From Prolixibacteraceae bacterium (GTDB lineage: Bacteria; Bacteroidota; Bacteroidia; Bacteroidales; Prolixibacteraceae), in assembly GCA_003506435.1 (NCBI GenBank), contig DOAQ01000011.1, positions 35,384 through 99,383 of the forward strand: a DNA stretch of 64,000 nucleotides, given 5' to 3'. How positions within the stretch are numbered: the stretch's first letter is position 1; the number at the start of each line of letters is the position of its first letter. The notes under the pieces are model-generated. The model made no database searches. It was given only the letters and a program-made list of their open reading frames with translations, and was not told the DNA's origin. Made by a program: the position numbers and the translations under genes. Below are positions 36,064 through 44,470 of this stretch, piece by piece.

Positions 36064-36732
36064 ATGCAAAATAAAATTGTCATTACAGAAGACGGTTCGC
36101 ACACGATTTATGTTCCATTGCTCGATGAACACTACCACTCGACACACGGGGCCATCAACGAATCGATGCACATATACATCAATGCCGGGCTGAAACATCA
36201 GAAGAAAAAGGAAATAAATTTGCTGGAAATCGGTTTTGGTACCGGTCTTAATGCTTTTCTGACCCTGGCGACAGCTATTCAGGAAGAAATAAAAGTGAAC
36301 TATTTCACCATTGAAAAATATCCGCTTGTCGAGGCTGAATACAAACTATTGAATTATCCGGAGCATGTTTTTCCTGAATTTGCCGGATATTTCGGACTGT
36401 TGCATCAACTCAGTTGGGAAACAGAACACCGGGTGAGCGATGAATTCATGCTGAAAAAAATACATACCGACCTGAAAACGTTTGATTTCCATGACATACC
36501 CGGGTTCGACCTGATTTATTTTGATGCTTTTGCTCCCGGTAAACAACCGGAAATGTGGTCGCAGGAAATTCTTGAAAAAATAGCGCAACATACAAACCCC
36601 GGAGGTGTTTTTGTAACCTATTGCGCCAAAGGTTCGGTACGTCGCATGTTAAACAGTGTTGATTTTCAGATGGAACGGTTGCCTGGCCCTATCGGAAAAA
36701 AAGAAATATTACGCGGGATAAAGCAGTTGTAG
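36064..36732 (+). CDS. mnmD: tRNA U34 methyltransferase domain protein (MnmD)
   Basis: 222 aa. DGSHTIYVPLLDEHYHS, the SAM motif LLEIGFGTGLNAFL, DLIYFDAFAPGKQPEMW and TYCAKGSVRRML are diagnostic of the methyltransferase half of MnmC. The FAD-dependent oxidase half is absent, so it is the stand-alone MnmD form that methylates 5-aminomethyl-2-thiouridine at the tRNA wobble position. It is divergent from the YrdC-family gene, 71 bases away. Confidence 0.93.
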   Translation: MQNKIVITEDGSHTIYVPLLDEHYHSTHGAINESMHIYINAGLKHQKKKEINLLEIGFGTGLNAFLTLATAIQEEIKVNYFTIEKYPLVEAEYKLLNYPEHVFPEFAGYFGLLHQLSWETEHRVSDEFMLKKIHTDLKTFDFHDIPGFDLIYFDAFAPGKQPEMWSQEILEKIAQHTNPGGVFVTYCAKGSVRRMLNSVDFQMERLPGPIGKKEILRGIKQL

Positions 36733-36791
36733 AAAGCTGTTTATCTCAAAAATAAGCCTATCTTCGTGGCTCAAATATTAAAAACAAGGAA

Positions 36792-37397
36792 ATGTCAGAT
36801 TTTAACAGCCAACTCGGGAAATTTTCATACTCCCTGGGGCTGAGCATTGGAAGCAACTTAATCCAATCGGGTGTAAAAAGCCTTGATCCTCAAAACTTTT
36901 TAGATGGACTTCAGGATGTGTTTAACGGGCAGGAGCCAAAACTGACAGACAATGAGGCCAACCGTATTTTACAGGATTTCATGGCGGAACAGCAAGCTGG
37001 TGAAGGAAAAGCAAATATGGAAGAAGGGCAACAATTTTTAACCGAAAACCGCAAGAAAGAAGGTATTGAAGAAACGGCCAGCGGGCTTCAGTTTACCATC
37101 CTCAAAACCGGAGACGGCGAACTACCCACGCTCACAGACCAGGTAAAATGCCACTACCACGGAACGTTGATAGACGGCACTGTTTTCGATAGTTCTGTTG
37201 AACGCGGACAACCTGCTGTATTCCCGGTAAACGGGGTTATCCAGGGTTGGGTCGAAGCGCTGCAAATGATGCCGGTGGGTTCAAAATGGCGTTTGTTTGT
37301 CCCTTCCGGCCTGGCTTACGGTAATCGTGGCGCCGGTGGCTCAATTGGCCCGAATAGTACTTTAATTTTCGATGTCGAACTTTTAGAAATCATTTAA
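36792..37397 (+). CDS. FKBP-type peptidyl-prolyl isomerase, cytoplasmic
   Basis: 201 aa. An N-terminal FKBP_N dimerisation segment (KFSYSLGLSIGSNL) is followed by a complete FKBP domain (VKCHYHGTLIDGTVFDSS, VNGVIQGWVEALQMMPVGSKW, LAYGNRGAGGSIGPNSTLIFDVELL). No signal peptide, unlike its neighbour 15 bases downstream, so it is probably a cytoplasmic prolyl isomerase and chaperone. A -7-like box TATCTTCG lies at 36759-36766. Confidence 0.95.
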   Translation: MSDFNSQLGKFSYSLGLSIGSNLIQSGVKSLDPQNFLDGLQDVFNGQEPKLTDNEANRILQDFMAEQQAGEGKANMEEGQQFLTENRKKEGIEETASGLQFTILKTGDGELPTLTDQVKCHYHGTLIDGTVFDSSVERGQPAVFPVNGVIQGWVEALQMMPVGSKWRLFVPSGLAYGNRGAGGSIGPNSTLIFDVELLEII

Positions 37398-37412
37398 TTA
37401 ATACAATTTATC

Positions 37413-38120
37413 ATGAGAATCAGATCATTAATTCTTTTCGCTGCTTTTATTGCAGTGGTTGCAACAACCAGTTGCCAAACCGGAAAAGGTGGAAGCGAAG
37501 TAAAACTGGAAACCAGTATTGACTCAGCCAGTTACGCTCTCGGCGTTTTGATTGGTCAAAATAACAAACAACAAATGGACATGACCCCGGGCGCCAAAGA
37601 GTTGAATATCGATTTGCTGATGGCAGCTATGGAAAAATCGCTGAAAGGCGAAGAAGTAGTAATCAACGCCGAAGCTGCAAACACACTGATCCGGAATTAT
37701 TTTGAAGGTATTTCGAAACAAGAAGCCCAGAAAAATCTGGAAGCAGGAAAAGCATTTTTGGAAACCAACAAAGCCAAACAAGGTGTTGTAACATTGCCAA
37801 GCGGATTGCAATACGAAGTTCTGAAAGAAGGCAATGGTCCGAAACCAACTGCTGAAGATAAAGTAAAATGTCACTACCACGGAACAACTATCGACGGAAA
37901 AGTATTCGACAGTTCAGTTGATCGCGGCGAACCTGCCGAATTTCCTGTAAACGGAGTAATCCCAGGTTGGATTGAAGCATTGCAACTGATGCCTGTTGGA
38001 TCGAAATGGAAACTGTATATTCCTGCCGAACTTGCTTACGGAGAAAGAGGCGCCGGTGCCGATATCGGCCCGAATTCAGCCCTTGTTTTCGAAGTTGAAC
38101 TGCTGGAAATCGTAAAATAA
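37413..38120 (+). CDS. FKBP-type peptidyl-prolyl isomerase, lipoprotein
   Basis: 235 aa. Lipoprotein signal with lipobox ATTSC near residue 23, then an FKBP_N segment (SYALGVLIGQNNKQQ) and an FKBP domain nearly identical in layout to the upstream paralogue (VKCHYHGTTIDGKVFDSS, IGPNSALVFEVELLEIV). It folds proteins in the cell envelope. The pair looks like a tandem duplication with different cell locations. A terminator follows. Confidence 0.95.
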   Translation: MRIRSLILFAAFIAVVATTSCQTGKGGSEVKLETSIDSASYALGVLIGQNNKQQMDMTPGAKELNIDLLMAAMEKSLKGEEVVINAEAANTLIRNYFEGISKQEAQKNLEAGKAFLETNKAKQGVVTLPSGLQYEVLKEGNGPKPTAEDKVKCHYHGTTIDGKVFDSSVDRGEPAEFPVNGVIPGWIEALQLMPVGSKWKLYIPAELAYGERGAGADIGPNSALVFEVELLEIVK

Positions 38121-38145
38121 TACGAGTATTAATAACTTGTGTAAA

Positions 38146-38178
38146 AACCCCTCCCAAATTTGGGCAGGGGTTTTTTAT
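38146..38178 (+). terminator. Rho-independent terminator after the FKBP pair
   Basis: ACCCCTCCCAAA paired with TTTGGGCAGGGGT, then TTTTTTATT. A -7-like TATTTTTG at 38187-38194 for the next gene follows immediately. Confidence 0.87.
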
Positions 38179-38215
38179 TTATTCCTATTTTTGCTAAAAA
38201 AGAAAAACAGGTAAT

Positions 38216-38584
38216 ATGAGCATAACACAAAAAGGACGGATTATCCAGATCTTAAAAGCAGAAACAGGAGTTAGCAAGGCCGGGAATGCCTGGTCGAAGC
38301 AAGAGTTTGTAATTGAAACAGAAGAGCAATTCCCGAAAAAAATATGTTTCACCTTATTTGGCGATAAAGTTTCGCTGTTAAACGGGTTAACCGAAAATAC
38401 AGAAGTCGAAGTTTCGTTTAACGTTGAGTCGCGCGATTTTAACGGGAAATGGTACCACAATATTAATGCATGGAAAATTGACCGTGTGGATGCTGCGGCT
38501 CCTTCCGGCGATTTTCCTCCGGCATATTCTCTGGCCGATGTCCCACCTGAACGGGAAGGCGACGTCAGCGATTTGCCATTTTAA
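38216..38584 (+). CDS. DUF3127 domain protein (OB-fold-like)
   Basis: 122 aa starting MSITQKGRIIQILKAETGVSK, with KQEFVIETEEQFPKK and KWYHNINAWKID, the DUF3127 pattern. A disordered acidic tail ends VSDLPF, similar to the protein-binding tail of single-stranded DNA-binding proteins. It has its own promoter and a strong terminator. The role is not established; a small SSB-like nucleic-acid-binding protein is a reasonable inference from the fold and the DLPF tail. Confidence 0.88.
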   Translation: MSITQKGRIIQILKAETGVSKAGNAWSKQEFVIETEEQFPKKICFTLFGDKVSLLNGLTENTEVEVSFNVESRDFNGKWYHNINAWKIDRVDAAAPSGDFPPAYSLADVPPEREGDVSDLPF

Positions 38585-38588
38585 AAAG

Positions 38589-38628
38589 CGAGGGGTGGTT
38601 TTCCTGTGAAAACCACCCCTCGTTTTTT
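38589..38628. terminator. Rho-independent terminator after the DUF3127 gene
   Basis: A perfect 14-pair stem (CGAGGGGTGGTTTT and complement) with a six-base loop is followed by TTTTTT. The convergent gene ends 20 bases later and may share it. Confidence 0.92.
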
Positions 38629-38648
38629 CAGAATCAGCAAAAGAATGA

Positions 38649-39350
38649 TCAGGCACGAACCGGTAATTGTTTTAGTCTGATCATCACCTTGTAAAAATCA
38701 AACAGTTCCCTTTTCGAAGGATCAAACTGATAATACGCAGTTGCCACCCGGCAAATGTCTTTGATCTGCGAATACACTTCGTTCAGTTCCAATTTCGCCG
38801 CCGCACATAATTCGTCCGATACGGTGAGTAAATCAAAACACCGTTTCAGATCATCCAGATTTTTCGAATGCGACTGAATGCGATGAATAATCTCAACTTT
38901 GATTCCTCCTGAAACAATTTTGGACTCCAACGGAGGGGTCATCTCTTTATTAAAAGTATCAAGTAACATGTACAGGCTGTAATGGTCGCCGTTTTTAGCA
39001 TCACTGAAATAATTTACATATCCCAGTCTGTGGAAGCAATCTTTCTCAAATTCCTTGTCATCTTTAAAATCAACTCTCAACAAGGCCCGGAAAACGCCCA
39101 AGTCGATCAATGCTGTAATCATCGATTCATTCAGGTGATTCCGCTTTTCGTCTTCACATGAAGTTCCGCTTTCAGTAAAATAAGTTTCCAGAACGCTTTT
39201 TATGCGGCCCTTCAGGCGGGTTGCATAACCAGGTGTCCACTCGCTTTTGATTGCAGAAAGCTCATAAATGTTCTCGTGAAATGACTGTGCAATATGTTTG
39301 CACGTCAGGATGGTTGCGGTGCCGGCAAAGCATGAACTAATGAGATTCAT
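38649..39350 (-). CDS. Unrecognised helical protein
   Basis: 233 aa starting MNLISSCFAGTATIL. Predominantly helical with many charged residues (RVDFKDDKEFEKDCFHRLGY, SKNLDDLKRCFDLLTVSDEL). No transmembrane segment, repeat or known catalytic motif is visible. Codon use and base composition resemble the neighbours, so it is a resident gene. It is convergent with the DUF3127 gene and divergent from the TonB-like gene. I do not recognise a family. Confidence 0.7.
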   Translation of the reverse strand: MNLISSCFAGTATILTCKHIAQSFHENIYELSAIKSEWTPGYATRLKGRIKSVLETYFTESGTSCEDEKRNHLNESMITALIDLGVFRALLRVDFKDDKEFEKDCFHRLGYVNYFSDAKNGDHYSLYMLLDTFNKEMTPPLESKIVSGGIKVEIIHRIQSHSKNLDDLKRCFDLLTVSDELCAAAKLELNEVYSQIKDICRVATAYYQFDPSKRELFDFYKVMIRLKQLPVRA

Positions 39351-39580
39351 ATGCTAGTTGTTTATTGGTGTAGAACATGTATTGTATCAATATAAAAGTT
39401 ACGATATTCTCCTCCAAAAAAAAATGTTTGATGTCGTAATTAGCCACAATATGTTGTAAAAGATAATATGACTCTATTTTAACACATTCGGAGGATTAAA
39501 CCTGCTTTTTATCATGAATTAAGGAGAAGAAAGATTGATCTGACATCTTTTATTTTTGTTTTGCCCGAATCTATTTTTAC

Positions 39581-39588
39581 TAAATTTG
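39581..39588 (+). promoter_or_regulatory. -7 box of the TonB-like gene, possibly leaderless
   Basis: TAAATTTG at 39581-39588 with TTTG motifs at 39555-39558 and 39560-39563 upstream. The expected start of transcription falls on or next to the ATG at 39595. Confidence 0.6.
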
Positions 39589-39594
39589 TGGCCT

Positions 39595-40320
39595 ATGTCC
39601 AGTTTTAACAAACTATATCACCAATATATTTACGGGTTGATGGGAACATTGATTTTCCATATCCTGCTTTTCTCCGGATTCCTGATTGCTGAAATTGATT
39701 TAAAAAAGGAAATCAGGGAAGAAGCTATTGTTATTGATTTTTCAGTACCGGAAGAGGTGGAAGATGAAAAGGTGCAGGAAGAGAAAAATACTGAACGGAA
39801 TACTCCTTCAACGCAAAGAGATCGAAGCGCTGCAATCAGCAACCGGGCCGTCAACGATGCCCGGAGAAACGATGAATTCTTCGACAAAGAGTATTTAAAT
39901 GATGTGAAGGCAGCCCAAAAGCTGGTAAAAGATGTAGCCCGGCAGTTATCGAAAAAAGTTGCTGACGTTGGCGATTTCGATATGCCTGCAATTACAACCG
40001 AAGGGGTCGATCCCGATTCAATAAAAAATGTCATCTATTCAGGAAAAAGCAATATTCATTATTACCTTGAAAACCGTTATCATCTTCGTTTACTCAACCC
40101 GGTTTACCTGGCTAAAGGTGGAGGAAAAATAATCGTTGATATTGCCGTCGACCGCAACGGAAACGTAGTTAAAGCCGAACCACGCGCTGCCTCCGGAATC
40201 AAGGACCCGATGCTGCCTGAATATGCCCGAAATGCTGCTTTGCGTACCGTTTTTAATACCGACCCGTCGGCTCCAAAGGTTCAAACCGGAACGATCACCT
40301 ATAGCTTTGTTGCCCAGTGA
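39595..40320 (+). CDS. TonB-like energy transducer protein
   Basis: 241 aa from ATG 39595 (MSSFNKLYHQYIYG). One N-terminal membrane helix (IFHILLFSGFLIAEI) is followed by a long charged, partly coiled periplasmic region and a C-terminal domain with GGGKIIVDIAVDRNGNVVKAE and YARNAALRTVF, the TonB_C pattern. TonB proteins couple the inner-membrane ion gradient to outer-membrane transporters. No exbB or exbD is adjacent, and the Pro-rich spacer of classic TonB is replaced by an acidic segment. Confidence 0.82.
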   Translation: MSSFNKLYHQYIYGLMGTLIFHILLFSGFLIAEIDLKKEIREEAIVIDFSVPEEVEDEKVQEEKNTERNTPSTQRDRSAAISNRAVNDARRNDEFFDKEYLNDVKAAQKLVKDVARQLSKKVADVGDFDMPAITTEGVDPDSIKNVIYSGKSNIHYYLENRYHLRLLNPVYLAKGGGKIIVDIAVDRNGNVVKAEPRAASGIKDPMLPEYARNAALRTVFNTDPSAPKVQTGTITYSFVAQ

Positions 40321-40404
40321 AATACTAATTCATAAAGAAATCCGGATATTTAACATCAATTAACATTTTTTTGACAAAATTCAGTGTTTTGTACTCTATC
40401 TTTG

Positions 40405-40498
40405 TTCTACATTTTTTTTCATAAGTTTAGGTTTAGTTAGATTAGTTAGTTTTATGAGAGAAAAGGGTAGGTTGTTGAACCTATCCTTCTTTTTTTTA
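40405..40498 (+). ncRNA. Candidate small RNA ending in an intrinsic terminator
   Basis: A -7-like TATCTTTG (40397-40404) precedes about 60 bases of U/A-rich sequence and a terminator hairpin (AAGGGTAGGTT / AACCTATCCTT, GTTG loop, eight Ts, 40464-40497). The TTTG candidate upstream (40370-40373) is 23 bases away, longer than ideal. A 37-codon hydrophobic reading frame begins at ATG 40454 and runs through the hairpin, so a small peptide is another reading. The rest of the gap 40499-40939 holds only an AATAGCCAT/ATGGCTATT inverted repeat near 40590-40660; I see no gene there. Confidence 0.4.
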
Positions 40499-40939
40499 TA
40501 TGGTGTACCAATTTTTCTTCTGCTATCCCTTCTTTCTAAATATTCATTTATTACGGAACCATTTTAAACAAACAAGCCCAATTTTAAACGATGAAATAGC
40601 CATAAGAGCTTAAGCTCATACCAACAAAAAATGAATAAATGGCTATTCCATACGTTGGAATGTTGATTGAAAAAAGAAGCATATACGAGAATTATACGAA
40701 CCAACTTTGAAAATTTATACAGATGAAATCATTAAAAAATGAGCTGATTTTTTAACCTATTTTGATTTTTTGTTCTGAATTCAATTTGTCTTGTATTAAA
40801 ATCCATTTAAAGTATTTGCTTTTTCAACAATTTATAAACATATTTATCCTCCAAATTTGCGGGGAGTGGAGTATTCGTGGTATTTTCAATGAAATTTGCA
40901 TCATTCATTCGCGATTTTGAAAAAAGGATTTAAGTAAAG

Positions 40940-41524
40940 ATGATTAATTATTCAAACGAGGAGCTTCTAAACGGAATTCTTAGAAATGACAGCGTAATTC
41001 TACAATTCATTTATAAGAATTTTTACTACAAGATTAATTTCTTTATAAAGAAAAACAACGGGGACGACGACGACGCCAACGATGTTTTTCAGGAAGCTAT
41101 CATCATTATGTACCGAAAAATAAAAGATAACAGCCTGATTCTCGATTGTTCGTTCGACACATACCTCTACTCTATCTGCCGTTTCCTGTGGATGAAACAG
41201 CTCGAAAAACGTAAAAATGAGAAGGAGCGCATCTACGACAACCAGGAATACCGCGATGATATTTACGACGAACAGTTAAACCGGACGGTAGATATGAACG
41301 AACGGTACAAGCTGTATCAAAAGCATTTCAAAAACCTGGGGAAAGATTGCCAGAAAATACTTCAAATGTTCTTCGATAAAGTACCGCTCAAGCAAATCGC
41401 CCAAATGATGGGATTCAAAGGCGAGAAATACGCAAAAAAGCGCAAATACAAGTGCAAGGAATATCTGATTAAGAGCATCAAACAGGATCTGGAATACAAA
41501 AAAATTCTGGAAGACGATATCTAA
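40940..41524 (+). CDS. ECF-type RNA polymerase sigma factor
   Basis: 194 aa. A region 2 helix (DDDDANDVFQEAIIIMYRKI) and region 4 helix-turn-helix (PLKQIAQMMGFKGEKYAKKRKYKCKEYL) fit the small sigma-70 family. No anti-sigma gene is beside it. A long gene-free region of more than 600 bases lies upstream. Start ATG 40940 (MINYSNEELL) is the only plausible one. Confidence 0.9.
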   Translation: MINYSNEELLNGILRNDSVILQFIYKNFYYKINFFIKKNNGDDDDANDVFQEAIIIMYRKIKDNSLILDCSFDTYLYSICRFLWMKQLEKRKNEKERIYDNQEYRDDIYDEQLNRTVDMNERYKLYQKHFKNLGKDCQKILQMFFDKVPLKQIAQMMGFKGEKYAKKRKYKCKEYLIKSIKQDLEYKKILEDDI

Positions 41525-41940
41525 GCAAATTCATTTCCTTTTTTCAAATATTTTCCGGAAGCAATCAATGTTTTATTCTTGGTGGAATAGTTGTATTCAT
41601 ATACCCAGCAATTCAAAAATCTTCCTGAAAGATTTTCTACCTGTATAATTTTTCGCAAATACTCGTTTGGTTGTACAAATCCGGGACCCGTTTCTTCGTA
41701 CTCATCCAATTTTGCAAGCGTATTTTCCCAATCGGTAAGTTTCAGTATCGTGCCGTAAACTTTTGTGGGAGCATGAGCAATAAAAACAGCGCCGGGGTAA
41801 TCGCCCAAATCGTAAAGTTCCCCGGGAAAAAATCCATTCTCAACTATTTGACTGTTTTCTTTCAGAAAACTTGCCATTGCCGAATTGCTTTGCCCAAGCA
41901 AGGTTCCATATACAAAAAGAAGATCGGTCGTTTCAGTCAT
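41521..41940 (-). CDS. Gamma-glutamylcyclotransferase family protein (AIG2-like)
   Basis: 139 aa from ATG 41940 (MTETTDLLFVYGTLLG); an in-frame TTG at 41985 is less likely. The substrate-binding signature FVYGTL, the DLGDYPGAVF segment and the catalytic-position Glu in LDEYEETGP are all present. These small cytoplasmic enzymes release 5-oxoproline from gamma-glutamyl compounds, though many members have unknown substrates. It lies downstream of the globin gene on the same strand and overlaps the sigma-factor gene's stop codon from the other side. Confidence 0.9.
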   Translation of the reverse strand: MTETTDLLFVYGTLLGQSNSAMASFLKENSQIVENGFFPGELYDLGDYPGAVFIAHAPTKVYGTILKLTDWENTLAKLDEYEETGPGFVQPNEYLRKIIQVENLSGRFLNCWVYEYNYSTKNKTLIASGKYLKKGNEFA

Positions 41941-41987
41941 CGCACCCGTTGTATCCACGCCTTCAAACAACAAATTATTTTTCAATA

Positions 41988-42425
41988 TCAGTCTTTTTCG
42001 GGCGTATTGACCATCCAGTTTGAAAAAATATTCAGGTAATTCCAGAACGAGAGTTTCATGTGGTCAGGCAAATCAAGCGCTGGGATCAATTGCTGATAAC
42101 ATTGCAACCAAACTTCGCGGGCCGCAGCCGTGATACGAAAACGGGAATGCCGCTGTACCAGCCGCGGTTGCCCCCGGTGCCGGTTGAAATAGTCGGGACC
42201 ACCCATCACCTGAATAAAAAAATCGGCCGAGTTTTCTTTTGCTTTTTCCAGCGCTACCGGATTGGCCGGAAAAAGGTCTTTTATTTCACTTTTTGCCAGT
42301 AAATCGTAGTGATCGCTAATTAGCTTTCGCACCCCTTCCTCCTTTAAATGGAGAAGGATGGCCGGATCGGGAAGTTGCACTCCCTGTCTGATCCCATATC
42401 GTGACGGCGTAATTTCAAATTGCAT
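41988..42425 (-). CDS. Truncated-hemoglobin-like globin
   Basis: 145 aa. ADFFIQVMGGPDYFNRHRGQPRLVQRH followed by FRITAAAREVWLQCY is the group II truncated globin pattern, with the His in PRLVQRH as the likely proximal haem ligand and the Trp of VWLQC. It probably binds O2 or NO in the cytoplasm. An in-frame start at 42425 gives a full-length protein. It likely shares a transcript with the gamma-glutamylcyclotransferase-like gene. Confidence 0.88.
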   Translation of the reverse strand: MQFEITPSRYGIRQGVQLPDPAILLHLKEEGVRKLISDHYDLLAKSEIKDLFPANPVALEKAKENSADFFIQVMGGPDYFNRHRGQPRLVQRHSRFRITAAAREVWLQCYQQLIPALDLPDHMKLSFWNYLNIFSNWMVNTPEKD

Positions 42426-42454
42426 GGTTCATTACAAATTTTATAATGAATATA

Positions 42455-42491
42455 ACGATCAGATGCATCTTTTGTTGATGCACCTGATCGT
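42455..42491. terminator. Hairpin between typA and the globin gene
   Basis: ACGATCAGATGCATC and GATGCACCTGATCGT form a 15-pair stem with one mismatch. It lacks a clear T run on either strand, so it may end the typA transcript only partly or act as an operator. Confidence 0.5.
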
Positions 42492-42520
42492 CAGTATAGA
42501 ATAAAATGTTGTGTTTTTTA

Positions 42521-44326
42521 TCAGAAATTGATTTTCTCGCCGCGTTTACGTTCGGCTTCGCGAAGGAGTATTTTCCGCATACGGAACGATTCCGGGGTCA
42601 CTTCCAGGTATTCGTCCGGACCAATGTATTCCAGCGCTTCTTCCAAACTAAAAAGAATGGGGGGCGACAACCGGACTTTATCATCGGAACCCGATGCACG
42701 CATGTTGGTCAGTTTTTTCGACTGGGTAATATTTACAGTAATATCGTCGGAACGGGTGTTTTCGCCAATTACCATTCCCTCGTACACCTCTGCGCCGGGA
42801 GCGATGAAAAACCGTCCGCGGTCTTGCAGTTTGTTCAGTGCATAAGCAAAAGCAATACCGGGTTCTTTGGCAATAAGTGAGCCGTTTTGGCGGCCATCAA
42901 TTTTGCCTTTCACTGGCTGGTATTCGATAAACCGGTGGGTCATAACAGCTTCGCCGGCAGTAGCGGTCAGCATGTTGGTACGCAAACCAATGATTCCCCG
43001 TGAAGGAATAAAAAATTCAAGATGGATTCGATCTCCTTTGCGTTCCATGTTTTGCATTTCGCCTTTCCGGATGGTGACCATCTCAACTACTCTTCCTGAA
43101 AATTCATCCGGCACATCAATGTGCATTTCCTCAATGGGTTCACATTTTTCGCCGCCAATATTTTTATAAAGTACCTGCGGTTGCCCGACCTGCATTTCGT
43201 AACCTTCGCGACGCATTGTTTCGATTAATATCGAAAGGTGAAGTACCCCACGTCCGTAGACTACCCACGAATCAGCAGAATCGCCCTGAATAACACGTAA
43301 TGCCAGGTTTTTTTCCAGTTCTTTTTGCAAGCGTTCATGAATGTGGCGTGAAGTCACATATTTTCCTTCTCTTCCATAGAAAGGAGAATTGTTAATCGTG
43401 AACAACATGCTCATGGTCGGCTCGTCAATCGCAATAGGGTCCAAGGGTTCCGGATTTTCGTAGTCGCAAATGGTATCTCCAATATCAAAACCTTCGATGC
43501 CAACCAATGCACAAATATCGCCCGATTGTACACTTGTTACTTTTTGGCGACCTAAACCGGTGAATATATGGAGTTCTTTTATACGCGTGCGTTTTATGGA
43601 ACCATCGCGCTTTGCAAGAGAAACATTCATGCCTTCTTTCAACTCACCACGATGAACGTTACCGATAGCTATTCGTCCTACGTAGGCTGAATAATCGAGC
43701 GAGGTGATCAGCATTTGCGGCGTTCCGGGATTCAGTTTCGGCGCCGGAATATATTCAAGAATAGCATCGAGCAAAGGTGAAATATTATCGGTTCGGTCGC
43801 TTAAATCTTTGGTCATCCAGCCTTCCTTTGCCGAACCGTAAATGGTCGGGAAATTAAGTTGTTCTTCGGTGGCATCAAGGCTGAACATCAGATCGAAAAC
43901 CTGTTCGTGTACTTCCTCCGGGCGACAATTCGGCTTGTCAACCTTGTTGATCACTACAATGGGCTTCTTGCCTAAAGCCAAAGCCTTTGACAATACAAAC
44001 CGGGTTTGCGGCATAGTCCCTTCGAAGGCATCAGCCAACAACAAAACACCATCGGCCATGTTCAACACCCGTTCAACTTCACCGCCAAAGTCGGCGTGGC
44101 CAGGGGTGTCGATGATGTTTATTTTTATATCCTTATAAATTACTGAAACGTTTTTTGCAAGAATAGTGATCCCGCGTTCTCGCTCCAGATCATTACTGTC
44201 GAGAATTAATTCCTGTCTTTTTTCGTGTTCCTTGAAGATATTACAATAGTATATCATTTTGTCAACCAGCGTCGTTTTGCCGTGGTCGACGTGAGCAATA
44301 ATTGCTATGTTCCTAATTTTCTGCAT
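42521..44326 (-). CDS. typA: Translational GTPase TypA/BipA
   Basis: 601 aa, full length. Starts MQKIRNIAIIAHVDHGKTTL with the G1 P-loop, G3 DTPGHADFGG and G4 NKVDKPNCRP, followed by domain II, EF-G-like domains III and V and the BipA-specific C-terminal domain. It binds the ribosome and aids 50S assembly and growth under stress. It is a single-gene unit. Confidence 0.98.
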   Translation of the reverse strand: MQKIRNIAIIAHVDHGKTTLVDKMIYYCNIFKEHEKRQELILDSNDLERERGITILAKNVSVIYKDIKINIIDTPGHADFGGEVERVLNMADGVLLLADAFEGTMPQTRFVLSKALALGKKPIVVINKVDKPNCRPEEVHEQVFDLMFSLDATEEQLNFPTIYGSAKEGWMTKDLSDRTDNISPLLDAILEYIPAPKLNPGTPQMLITSLDYSAYVGRIAIGNVHRGELKEGMNVSLAKRDGSIKRTRIKELHIFTGLGRQKVTSVQSGDICALVGIEGFDIGDTICDYENPEPLDPIAIDEPTMSMLFTINNSPFYGREGKYVTSRHIHERLQKELEKNLALRVIQGDSADSWVVYGRGVLHLSILIETMRREGYEMQVGQPQVLYKNIGGEKCEPIEEMHIDVPDEFSGRVVEMVTIRKGEMQNMERKGDRIHLEFFIPSRGIIGLRTNMLTATAGEAVMTHRFIEYQPVKGKIDGRQNGSLIAKEPGIAFAYALNKLQDRGRFFIAPGAEVYEGMVIGENTRSDDITVNITQSKKLTNMRASGSDDKVRLSPPILFSLEEALEYIGPDEYLEVTPESFRMRKILLREAERKRGEKINF

Positions 44327-44470
44327 ATATTTTTAAAGAAGGCGCAAAGATAACCGAAAATTGATACTTGTAACAAGAAACAATTAATTAGCCCTTTAAG
44401 TTTGTGCTACGTTAATTGAGTGTAAAGAGAGAGATTGGTTATTTAGAGAGTTTCCTGTGCCTGGCAGTGT

